Part shown: one piece after another, positions 9,253 through 16,417 of the stretch
How positions within the stretch are numbered: the first letter of the stretch is position 1
Layout of the letters: every line of letters begins with the position of its first letter
From: Acetofilamentum sp.
GTDB taxonomy: Bacteria; Bacteroidota; Bacteroidia; Bacteroidales; JAFGXI01
NCBI GenBank assembly: GCA_020720565.1
Contig: DYOK01000001.1
Span: 8,870-72,869 of the forward strand
Length of the DNA stretch: 64,000 nt
Direction: 5' to 3'
Made by a program: the position numbers and the translations under genes
The notes under the pieces: generated by a model
Seen by the model: the letters and a program-made list of their open reading frames with translations, nothing else
Told to the model about the DNA's origin: nothing
Database searches by the model: none

Positions 9253-10200
9253 CTATGAGAAAAGCGAATCTACAAACTCTTTTCGGTTAAATATTTGCAA
9301 ATCTTCCATTTTTTCACCAATTCCGATATATTTTACTGGTATTTTAAATTGATCGGAAATCCCTATTACCACGCCGCCTTTTGCAGTGCCATCGAGTTTA
9401 GTTAGTGCTAAAGCTGTAACTTCTGTGGCAAGTGTAAATTGCTTAGCTTGCTCGAATGCATTTTGACCAGTTGAACCATCTAAGACCAATAATACTTCTT
9501 GAGGGGCATCTGGAATCAATTTTTTCATCACATTTTTAATTTTGGTGAGCTCATTCATCAAATTGATTTTATTATGCAAACGCCCAGCAGTGTCAATTAT
9601 CACCACATCGGCTTTATTGGCTATGGCCGATTTTAAAGTATCGTATGCAACCGAGGCGGGATCGGAACCCATATTTTGCTTCACAATAGGCACCCCTACC
9701 CGTTGCGACCAAATAACCAATTGGTCGACTGCAGCAGCCCTAAAAGTATCTGCAGCACCTAAATAAACCGATTTTCCCGATGTTTTAAATTGGTGAGCTA
9801 ATTTACCAATAGTAGTGGTCTTGCCTACTCCATTTACGCCTACCACCATAATCACGTAGGGATAACCCTTACCGTCAAAATCGATATTATGATTATGCGA
9901 ATGGTTTTCTTCAAGCAAATTCGAAATCTCTTCTCTAAGGATGGCGTTAAGTTCCGATGCATTTAAAAACTTATCTTTTGCAACTCGCTTTTCGATTCGT
10001 TCAATTATTTTTAGCGTGGTCGAAACACCGACATCAGAACTTATCAGAATTTCTTCTAAATTATCGAGTAATTCGTCGTCAATTTTTGATTTACCAATAA
10101 TTGCTCTAGATATCTTTCCAAATACCGATTCTTTTGTTTTGGCTAAACCTTGGTCTAAACTTTGTTTTTTTTCTTTTGAGAAGAAATCGAAAATGCCCAT
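9253..10200 (-). CDS. ftsY: Signal recognition particle receptor FtsY
   Basis: FtsY is the SRP receptor GTPase that docks ribosome-nascent chain complexes at the inner membrane. The 315-residue product has a short N domain (1-100) without the long acidic A domain of E. coli, as usual in this phylum. The G domain has G-V-N-G-V-G-K-T-T-T (P-loop) near 120, D-T-F-R-A-A-A near 150, D-T-A-G-R near 202 and T-K-L-D-G-T-A-K-G-G near 266. It lies downstream of the ribosomal protein genes but is separated from them by the terminator at 10327-10358, so it is probably transcribed with the histidine kinase from its own promoter. Confidence 0.97.
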   Translation of the reverse strand: MGIFDFFSKEKKQSLDQGLAKTKESVFGKISRAIIGKSKIDDELLDNLEEILISSDVGVSTTLKIIERIEKRVAKDKFLNASELNAILREEISNLLEENHSHNHNIDFDGKGYPYVIMVVGVNGVGKTTTIGKLAHQFKTSGKSVYLGAADTFRAAAVDQLVIWSQRVGVPIVKQNMGSDPASVAYDTLKSAIANKADVVIIDTAGRLHNKINLMNELTKIKNVMKKLIPDAPQEVLLVLDGSTGQNAFEQAKQFTLATEVTALALTKLDGTAKGGVVIGISDQFKIPVKYIGIGEKMEDLQIFNRKEFVDSLFS

Positions 10201-10326
10201 GAGATTATTTTTTTTGAAAAAGTAGTTAGCGTCGGAGTTAATCTATTATATTTAAATACTTGTATATTAAGATATTGATAATAAATAAATAAAAAATTAA
10301 CTTTGGATTTAAAACCTAGCTAAAAT

Positions 10327-10358
10327 AAAAAACTCTCTTTAATAAAAGAGAGTTTTTT
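10327..10358 (-). terminator. Rho-independent terminator after the DUF4295 gene
   Basis: AAAAAACTCTC and GAGAGTTTTTT flank a short A/T loop, making an 11-bp stem with T-runs on both strands. It lies 20 bp past the stop of the DUF4295 gene on the minus strand and ends the rpmB-rpmG-DUF4295 unit before ftsY. Confidence 0.85.
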
Positions 10359-10378
10359 ACTAATAAGATATAAAAACA

Positions 10379-10531
10379 TTATTTACTAATGTGATCTTTA
10401 ACTTTGTCGTTGTGAATCATTTCTTCTTTAAAAGAATAAGCACCACTTTTAGGTGACTTAATCATTTTAATAACTTTGGTAAACTCTCTACCACTACCTG
10501 TCTGTAAGGACGCAACTGCTTTCTTTGCCAT
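10379..10531 (-). CDS. DUF4295 family small protein (50 aa)
   Basis: A 50-residue basic protein starting M-A-K-K-A-V-A-S-L-Q-T-G and ending K-D-H-I-S-K, directly downstream of rpmG (stop of rpmG at 10538, start here at 10531). It is easy to miss because of its length. The sequence, including G-R-E-F-T-K-V-I-K-M-I-K-S-P-K-S-G-A-Y, matches the DUF4295 family, which in Bacteroidota follows rpmB and rpmG. A ribosome-associated role is inferred from that position and from the basic, 50S-protein-like composition; there is no direct evidence of function. Confidence 0.93.
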   Translation of the reverse strand: MAKKAVASLQTGSGREFTKVIKMIKSPKSGAYSFKEEMIHNDKVKDHISK

Positions 10532-10537
10532 GACGTA

Positions 10538-10720
10538 TTATTTAATTTCTCTGTGAATGGTTACTCTTTTGAGAATAGGATTGTATTTCTTAATCTCAAG
10601 ACGTTCCGGAGTGTTCTTTTTATTTTTTTTAGTAATATATCGAGATGTTCCGGGCATTCCGCTCTCTTTGTGTTCAGTACATTCTAATATAACTTGTACT
10701 CTACTTCCTTTTTTTGCCAT
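10538..10720 (-). CDS. rpmG: 50S ribosomal protein L33
   Basis: The product has 60 residues, starting M-A-K-K-G-S-R-V-Q-V-I-L-E-C-T-E, with the family block Y-I-T-K-K-N-K-K-N-T-P-E-R-L-E-I-K-K-Y-N-P near the middle. It has only one of the four cysteines of the zinc-ribbon form, so it is the zinc-independent (C-minus) type. It lies between rpmB (20 bp upstream) and the DUF4295 gene in a tight ribosomal unit. Confidence 0.97.
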   Translation of the reverse strand: MAKKGSRVQVILECTEHKESGMPGTSRYITKKNKKNTPERLEIKKYNPILKRVTIHREIK

Positions 10721-10740
10721 TTTAACTCAAGTTTAATCGA

Positions 10741-10983
10741 TTAATAACCTGCAATGTAGCCTTTAGCTTGAGCATCTTTGAGTGCAGCCAGCAAGCCTTT
10801 TTTATTGATGGTTCGAATACCAGATGCCGAAACCTTTAATTGAATCCAACGATCTTCTTCTGGAATGTAGAATTTCTTTTTGAATAAATTTGGTTCGAAA
10901 ACTCTCTTGGTTTTCTTATTTGAGTGAGAAACGTTGTTCCCAACCATTACTGCTTTTCCTGTGATTTGACAAACTTTTGACAT
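10741..10983 (-). CDS. rpmB: 50S ribosomal protein L28
   Basis: The product has 80 residues, starting M-S-K-V-C-Q-I-T-G-K, with N-N-V-S-H-S-N-K-K-T-K-R-V-F-E-P-N, the L28 signature, and the C-terminal L-K-V-S-A-S-G-I-R-T-I-N-K-K-G. A single Cys shows it is the zinc-independent form. It is the first gene of the rpmB-rpmG-DUF4295 unit, 79 bp after cinA, which may be read into it. Confidence 0.97.
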   Translation of the reverse strand: MSKVCQITGKAVMVGNNVSHSNKKTKRVFEPNLFKKKFYIPEEDRWIQLKVSASGIRTINKKGLLAALKDAQAKGYIAGY

Positions 10984-11062
10984 TGTTCGAATGCTTTTCT
11001 GTTACCTTTTAAAAACGAAGTGCAAAGATAACATAATTTTACTTTTTACCAAAGACTTTTGT

Positions 11063-12301
11063 TTATATTTTATTTATTATCAACAATCGCAACATATTTA
11101 GTGCCATTAAACTGGCTCTTGTGATGTTTCTACCTCGGTGTTCGCCAAATGTAAATTGTTGACTAATAGTATTTTTACCATCAGAAACAGCAATCCAAGT
11201 GGTGCCAACTGGTTTTTCTTGTGTACCTCCACTAGGGCCAGCAATGCCCGAAACTGATATCGCATAATCTGTTTTTAATAATTCAATAGCACCCATTGCC
11301 ATTTCTTCTACAACTTGTTGGCTTACAGCACCATATTTTGTAATATTTGAATCATTCACGTGTAAGATGTCGCTTTTAATCTGATTGTGGTAAGCCACCA
11401 CACTTCCCTTAAAATAAGCCGAACTTCCCGCAACTGATGTGATTAAAGCAGCAATTTGACCTCCAGTACAACTTTCGGCTGTTGACAAGGTGCATTTTTT
11501 TTCCAATAATAATCGCCCAACAACTTGTTCTAATGTCTCCTCGTCGAACCCAAAAATTTCTTTAGTAAGAATTTGCTGTAATTTTTCAAGCTCTTTTTGA
11601 ATGGATTCTTCAATTTCTGTCCTGTTGGCTCCTTCGGCTGTTAACCTGAGTCGTACAATGCCTGGTTTTGGCAAATAAGCCAATTTAAGATGATTGGGTA
11701 GATTGTTCTCCCAATCTGCAATTTTTACTGCTAACATCGACTCTGGTAAGCCTGTGGTTAAAACGGTTTTCGAAACCACCACGTGCCCCCCATTCTGATT
11801 TAATAGTTCTGGTAAAACATGCTCTTCTACAATGCCTTTCATTTCGAAAGGTACACCTGGTAACGAAATCACTTGTCGATCGTTTGAATTAAACCACATC
11901 CCAGCTGCAGTACCGGTTCTGTTAAAAAGCACTTTGGCATCTTTTGGCAACATGGCTTGCGAACGATTTAATGCATTCAATTCAATTCCTCTGCCTACCA
12001 AAAGTTGTCCGATGTGCTTAAAAACCGCTTCGTTAAAAACCAATTCGCTATCGAAATATCGACTCAAAGTCTGTTTGGTAATGTCGTCGTTTGTAGGACC
12101 TAAACCTCCAGTTATAATGATTATTTCAGCTTTAGAACTATCTAATGCATCAATAATATCGCTGGCTTCATCTGAAATCGATTTAATTTGATTCACACGA
12201 ATTCCAATATCATGAAGCGATTTGGCTAGCCACGCAGAATTTGTATCAACAATTTGTCCAATTAATATTTCGTCACCTATGGTTATTAAATCTGCTTTCA
12301 T
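11063..12301 (-). CDS. cinA: CinA family protein (nicotinamide-nucleotide amidohydrolase/MoCF domain)
   Basis: The 412-residue product has the two domains of full-length CinA. The N-terminal MoCF_biosynth-type (COG1058) domain, residues 1-170, has I-G-D-E-I-L-I-G-Q-I-V-D-T-N and I-T-G-G-L-G-P-T-N-D-D; in relatives it hydrolyses ADP-ribose-type pyrophosphates. The C-terminal PncC deamidase domain, about 255-405, has T-A-E-S-C-T-G-G and V-S-G-I-A-G-P-S-G-G-T; it deamidates nicotinamide mononucleotide in NAD recycling. Both active-site motifs are intact. The upstream TPR gene ends 3 bp before its ATG, so the two are cotranscribed. Confidence 0.95.
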   Translation of the reverse strand: MKADLITIGDEILIGQIVDTNSAWLAKSLHDIGIRVNQIKSISDEASDIIDALDSSKAEIIIITGGLGPTNDDITKQTLSRYFDSELVFNEAVFKHIGQLLVGRGIELNALNRSQAMLPKDAKVLFNRTGTAAGMWFNSNDRQVISLPGVPFEMKGIVEEHVLPELLNQNGGHVVVSKTVLTTGLPESMLAVKIADWENNLPNHLKLAYLPKPGIVRLRLTAEGANRTEIEESIQKELEKLQQILTKEIFGFDEETLEQVVGRLLLEKKCTLSTAESCTGGQIAALITSVAGSSAYFKGSVVAYHNQIKSDILHVNDSNITKYGAVSQQVVEEMAMGAIELLKTDYAISVSGIAGPSGGTQEKPVGTTWIAVSDGKNTISQQFTFGEHRGRNITRASLMALNMLRLLIINKI

Positions 12302-12304
12302 GTT

Positions 12305-13495
12305 TTATTCTCCCATTATCTCGGTAATCTTGGCTAACATCTGATCGATGCTCGCATCTGGCTTTAATTCTTTTGCTTTTGTTAAATTGGGTTTGGCCAA
12401 ATTAAAATATTGTGTCATTAAATTCATGTCAGCTTGGTCGCCCCTTTTATACTGATAAACAGCTCTGTTATAATAAAGTACACCAAGATTATAGTAAATT
12501 GAATGGAGTGTGTTTTTGTCGCTTGGTTTTTGGTCGAGTGCCAAATTATAATAATTAGTTGCTTTGGAATAATATAGCTCGGCAGTACCTTGGTAGCCAT
12601 TTTTTTCGAATTGTTTACCAAATTTGGTGTAGTTTCTGGCTAAAATAAATAAAATCTTAAGATTCGTTTTATTATGCTCAACCACTTTTTCCATCTGCTG
12701 AATCATATCATCGGTTTTTTCGGCATCTCGATAAATGGCAATAGCCTCGATTACAATAGCTTCGTTTTGAGGATAAAGCACCAAAGCTCTCTCAATCACT
12801 TTAATGGCTTCGGTATAATTTTTTTGTTTAGACAATATTTTAGCACTGTATAAAAAAGCTAAATCTTTACTTTTTGTGAGTGCTGTGGGAATATCGGAAT
12901 TAAAATCCATTATTTTTTGATAATAACTTAACGCCATTTCTGTCTTTCCAGTACATTCTGCCGAATAACCCGAAAAGAAATACACATCGTTTGGATTCGA
13001 ACCACTGTATTGAATAATTTGAGTAACATATTTGTCCTCGTTTTTTAAAGCTAATAAAACTTCGAAGTAACCATTAAAATATTGTTGAGCCAATTCAAAT
13101 TGCTTTATAACACTGTCTTTAACAGCTGCGTTGTACGATTTTATGCCTTTGTTGTAAAAAACAGGTCCCAAATCTAACAATACATTTATTTGGTCGGAGT
13201 ACATTTTTCGATCGGCGTCGATTCGAATCGATTCCTTAATGTAGGTTAAAGCTTTTTCTTCGGGATACTGTTCCAAGTGCCCGTAGACTTCCGATTTTGC
13301 CATTTTCGTGTACACATACGAAGCTAAATACCACGTTCGAGGATCGTTTTGTTTTTGTGGATCTTTAATATTTGAATCTACTTGACGCTTTGCATCTTCG
13401 AGTTTGCCTTTCAGCAATTCAGTTTCGTTTTGTGCCAATAAGGTGTTTCCGAAATAGCCTAAAGCGATTGCAAAAAATAAAAATGTGGTTTTCAT
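12305..13495 (-). CDS. Secreted TPR protein (third of three)
   Basis: The product has 396 residues with an N-terminal signal peptide (hydrophobic 3-17, cleavage after N-T-L-L-A-Q), then tetratricopeptide repeats through most of the mature part, such as the 34-residue helices around A-L-S-Y-Y-Q-K-I-M (about 185) and A-I-K-V-I-E-R-A-L-V-L-Y-P (about 230). The R-T-W-Y-L-A-S-Y-V-Y-T-K-M segment near 52 matches R-A-W-L-Y-Y-G-Q-I-Y in the TPR gene beside gyrA, so the two are paralogues. TPR arrays bind protein partners; the target here is unknown. The 3-bp gap to cinA shows cotranscription. Confidence 0.85.
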   Translation of the reverse strand: MKTTFLFFAIALGYFGNTLLAQNETELLKGKLEDAKRQVDSNIKDPQKQNDPRTWYLASYVYTKMAKSEVYGHLEQYPEEKALTYIKESIRIDADRKMYSDQINVLLDLGPVFYNKGIKSYNAAVKDSVIKQFELAQQYFNGYFEVLLALKNEDKYVTQIIQYSGSNPNDVYFFSGYSAECTGKTEMALSYYQKIMDFNSDIPTALTKSKDLAFLYSAKILSKQKNYTEAIKVIERALVLYPQNEAIVIEAIAIYRDAEKTDDMIQQMEKVVEHNKTNLKILFILARNYTKFGKQFEKNGYQGTAELYYSKATNYYNLALDQKPSDKNTLHSIYYNLGVLYYNRAVYQYKRGDQADMNLMTQYFNLAKPNLTKAKELKPDASIDQMLAKITEIMGE

Positions 13496-13514
13496 ATCTG
13501 GTCTTTTTTGGTAT

Positions 13515-13583
13515 TAAGGTCATCGACCTATTATTTATTTTTCAACTACTAGATTTTTATAACATTACGATAAATAAATGCGA
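13515..13583 (+). repeat. Dispersed TAAGGTC repeat, copy B
   Basis: TAAGGTCATCGACCTATTAT opens the copy (hairpin GGTC-ATC-GACC), followed by CAACTACTAGATTTTTATAA and TTACGATAAATAAA. It lies upstream of the TPR start at 13495, between two minus-strand genes. The following GCGACCTTGTAATTTTTG (13581-13598) may be a truncated second copy. Confidence 0.75.
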
Positions 13584-13760
13584 CCTTGTAATTTTTGAAT
13601 TACTAACTTCATATAAAATTTCAATTTACTTTTCGTTTATGCAAACATAACGAAAAATACTGTATTTCAAATCAATGTCAAAGTGTTACGCTACAAATAT
13701 TTTAATGCTATTTGAAAAAAATTCAAATTTATCTATATTTTGATAAAACAGACTAATAAA

Positions 13761-14828
13761 CTACTTTTCTAAAGATTTTTTACAATTGATCCACATTTTT
13801 TGGATTTGTACATCATCGGGATAGATTTCGACTAATGAATTCAATAATGGATATGCTTTTGAAAATAATTCTTTTGCTTGCTTTTTATTTTGGCGTTTAT
13901 GTTTTTTTTGATCCAATATATTTAAAGCCGAATTGTAATATAATATGGCTAAATTAAACTGGGCATCGGTATTGTTAGGATCCGACTCCAATGCCAGTTG
14001 GTAATAATATTCCGATTTCTGATAGTTTTTTTGATCGAATGCGATTGCCCCTTTCCATGCCTGAACAAACGATTTATGTGTACCTGTGGAATCAATTGTC
14101 GATAATTCGATTAATGCACTGTCCATTTGATGGTGCTCAAAATAGTAGCTAACCAATTGGTTGGTAAACTGAATACGTTCTTCTGGTATTTTATCCTCAT
14201 AATATTTTGATAAGGATTTAATTTCCTTAAGTTTATCCATTTTTCGCCAGACTTCGATTAGGTTTATTGCGATTGGAATATCAAATGGATCGAATTTTAA
14301 TAGTGTCAAATAATATGCTTCTGCTTTAGGATAATCTTGGCTGTGTTGAGCCGCTATTGCTGCATGATAAAGGGTTAAAGTATCAATTTTGTTTAATTTT
14401 TGAACTGAAATAAGCAAACTTTCTTCGAACAAACCTAATGCATGCTGTGCTTGTCCCGCATTAAAAAACTCAACTGCAGTAAAAAAATATTGCTGCGAAA
14501 CATCTTGATATTGCTCTGGTAATAAATTAGATAAAAGTTTTAAAGAGTCATATTGTTCGGCTTTTTTGTAGTCGTTTAAAGCTTTTTTTATGGCAATCTC
14601 TTTTTGCTCAAATGGTGTGCTCACTTCTAGCCTACTTTGTTCTATCAAACCTTTGTAAAACCAGAGTTTGGCTTGTGTCGAATCTTCGGCTAAGCTCACA
14701 TTTATAAGCGAATCGGCTATTTGAATGTTTTCGTTGTATAAATAGGATTCTATTATCGAATCATTTGTTTGAGAATAAATCAAATTTTGATTTATTAGCC
14801 CTATAAAAATTAGTAAGATTGAACGCAT
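13761..14828 (-). CDS. Secreted TPR protein (second of three)
   Basis: The product has 355 residues with an N-terminal signal peptide (hydrophobic 2-17, likely cleavage after L-I-Y-S-Q). The mature part is helical with TPR units, for example Y-P-K-A-E-A-Y-Y-L-T-L-L-K-F-D-P-F near 170 and Y-Q-K-S-E-Y-Y-Y-Q-L-A-L-E-S-D-P-N near 270. The architecture follows its two neighbours, including the N-terminal K-L-W-F-Y-K-G-L-I segment near 55 that corresponds to their R-T-W-Y-L-A-S and R-A-W-L-Y-Y-G segments. No catalytic motif is seen. The 265-bp gap to the next TPR gene and a hairpin upstream suggest its own transcript. Confidence 0.82.
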   Translation of the reverse strand: MRSILLIFIGLINQNLIYSQTNDSIIESYLYNENIQIADSLINVSLAEDSTQAKLWFYKGLIEQSRLEVSTPFEQKEIAIKKALNDYKKAEQYDSLKLLSNLLPEQYQDVSQQYFFTAVEFFNAGQAQHALGLFEESLLISVQKLNKIDTLTLYHAAIAAQHSQDYPKAEAYYLTLLKFDPFDIPIAINLIEVWRKMDKLKEIKSLSKYYEDKIPEERIQFTNQLVSYYFEHHQMDSALIELSTIDSTGTHKSFVQAWKGAIAFDQKNYQKSEYYYQLALESDPNNTDAQFNLAILYYNSALNILDQKKHKRQNKKQAKELFSKAYPLLNSLVEIYPDDVQIQKMWINCKKSLEK

Positions 14829-14855
14829 ATGATGATGAGCTAGTTATTGACTTAA

Positions 14856-14873
14856 CGGGACTTCTGAAAATTG
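14856..14873 (+). repeat. Solo end of the inverted-repeat element
   Basis: CGGGACTTCTGAAAATTG differs by one base from the left terminal repeat at 2304-2321. No matching right end is visible within 150 bp. It may be a decayed copy. Confidence 0.35.
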
Positions 14874-14892
14874 GTTGAAAGCCTTAGTTTTA

Positions 14893-14926
14893 AAAAAGGG
14901 AAGCATTTGCTCCCCTTTTTGATTTT
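14893..14926 (-). terminator. Hairpin, likely terminator of the gyrA-proximal TPR gene
   Basis: AAAAAGGGAAGC and GCTCCCCTTTTT pair around an ATTT loop with one mismatch, followed by T-runs on either strand. It lies beyond copy C of the dispersed repeat, downstream of the TPR stop at 15040. Confidence 0.6.
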
Positions 14927-14954
14927 TTATACGGTGTTTAGTTCAATTAATTAT

Positions 14955-15042
14955 GTACTTTAAATAATAAAGTCGTTTCTTTATTTAGCTAAACGTCTGG
15001 TAAAATGCCAATTATAACACAAACAAATTGGTCGAAACCTTA
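14955..15042 (-). repeat. Dispersed TAAGGTC repeat, copy C (at a stop codon)
   Basis: On the minus strand it reads TAAGGTTTCGACCAATTTGT, then TTTAGCTAAATAAA, AACGACTTTATTATTTAAAG. The first TAA (15040-15042) is the stop codon of the upstream TPR gene. Confidence 0.75.
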
Positions 15043-16308
15043 TTTACCATCAATTTTAGCTTTCATGGCATCAGACTTTTCTATTTCGCCAATTCTGTAG
15101 TAAATAATTTTTAACGATTGCATCGTATTCATATCTTTTGGGTCAATTTCGTGTGCTTTTTCGAGATATGGCAATGCTTTTTTGAAAATATCGTCTGCTT
15201 GAGTCTTGATTTTTTTATACTTCTGTACATCATCAGGATCTACAGCATTGGCTTCGTCGTTTTTTGCAGCAGCTTGATTGTAATAGATAACACCAATTGC
15301 ATAATAAGAATTGAAATGCTTTGGATCAATTTCGATGGCTTTTTTGTAATTTTCTTCGGCTAAAGTTAAATTTTTTAGTAAAGAATCGCTATCATAAATG
15401 GTTCCTTTTACATAATATAATTCGGGATTTGTCGGCATTAACTCAATCCCTTTATCTAAATATGCAAGGGCTTCTTTTTGTTGTTTTTTAGCCAAATAAT
15501 GGTTGATAAGTTCAATCATCAAAGGCGAGCTGTTATTGGGGTATTTTTGAATACCGGCTTCTAAACTTTTAATGTATTTTGCAGTGTCACCTTTCGACGC
15601 ATATTGTTTGGCAAGAAAGTAAAAATTTCTGGCTTTTTCAGTATCATCGGCACCAAAACCAAGTTCCGACAATGTTTTGTAGTATTCAATCGCTTTGTCA
15701 GTTTTTCCAGCGTTCGAAGCGGCTAAGGCACAGAAATAAACCACTTGCGTATCGGCATTTCCAATCATTTGAGCCGAAAACATCGATTTTTCGAACAAAT
15801 CTAATGCAGCGTTATAGTCTTTTTCATCTTGATATTTAATCAATCCTTTATTAACCAAAGCAACTGATAGTGCCGAATTGCCATTGATAAAGTCGATAAT
15901 AATGGCTTGATCGACGTAATCCGTATTTTGATCCATTAAAGCTTTCGAAAATTTAATCATATCCAAATAATTATTATCGATATCTAAGGTTTGTAAAGCT
16001 GGATCTTTAAAGTTAAAAAGAATCGCTTTTTTGTAACCATCGTATGATTTTCCGATAGCATTTGGATCTAATTTTTTAAATTCTGGCTTTTCCGAAACTG
16101 CTAAAGCGTAGTAAATTTGGCCATAATACAACCATGCTCTAGCGTCTTTTTCTGTTTTAGGATTCACCACACAAGCGTCGATATTTTCTTTTGCTAAGTC
16201 AAAATCGCCATCTTTGTAATAATTATTAGCAGAAACTCTTTTGCTCGTTTGGGCATAACTAATTTGAGCTACAGCCAATAATAGGATTAAAATTTTTGTT
16301 GTTTTCAT
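15040..16308 (-). CDS. Secreted TPR protein next to gyrA (first of three)
   Basis: The product has 422 residues with a signal peptide (hydrophobic 4-17, cleavage after Q-I-S-Y-A-Q). There are at least five TPR units in the mature part, the clearest Y-N-A-A-L-D-L-F-E-K-S-M near 165, E-A-L-A-Y-L-D-K-G-I-E-L-M-P-T-N near 280 and A-E-E-N-Y-K-K-A-I-E-I-D-P-K-H near 315. A lysine-rich insert (Q-K-Y-K-K-I-K) lies near 365. It follows gyrA by 110 bp on the same strand; from memory a TPR gene after gyrA is a common arrangement in Bacteroidales. It is most like the TPR gene at 12305. The partner protein is unknown. Confidence 0.88.
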   Translation of the reverse strand: MKTTKILILLLAVAQISYAQTSKRVSANNYYKDGDFDLAKENIDACVVNPKTEKDARAWLYYGQIYYALAVSEKPEFKKLDPNAIGKSYDGYKKAILFNFKDPALQTLDIDNNYLDMIKFSKALMDQNTDYVDQAIIIDFINGNSALSVALVNKGLIKYQDEKDYNAALDLFEKSMFSAQMIGNADTQVVYFCALAASNAGKTDKAIEYYKTLSELGFGADDTEKARNFYFLAKQYASKGDTAKYIKSLEAGIQKYPNNSSPLMIELINHYLAKKQQKEALAYLDKGIELMPTNPELYYVKGTIYDSDSLLKNLTLAEENYKKAIEIDPKHFNSYYAIGVIYYNQAAAKNDEANAVDPDDVQKYKKIKTQADDIFKKALPYLEKAHEIDPKDMNTMQSLKIIYYRIGEIEKSDAMKAKIDGK

Positions 16309-16417
16309 TATGATAAAATTAATAAAACTTTTTGTGCTATTTTTTTAATAAGGACGTATCAAAAATATATCATTATTAAATTCAAAAAAATGACTTTATT
16401 CAAACTTAGTGCCATTA

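Noticed and set aside
12985..13010. T-loop-like GGATTCGAACC suggesting a tRNA
   Set aside because: It lies inside a TPR coding frame and has no acceptor stem or anticodon arm around it. No tRNA was found in the window.
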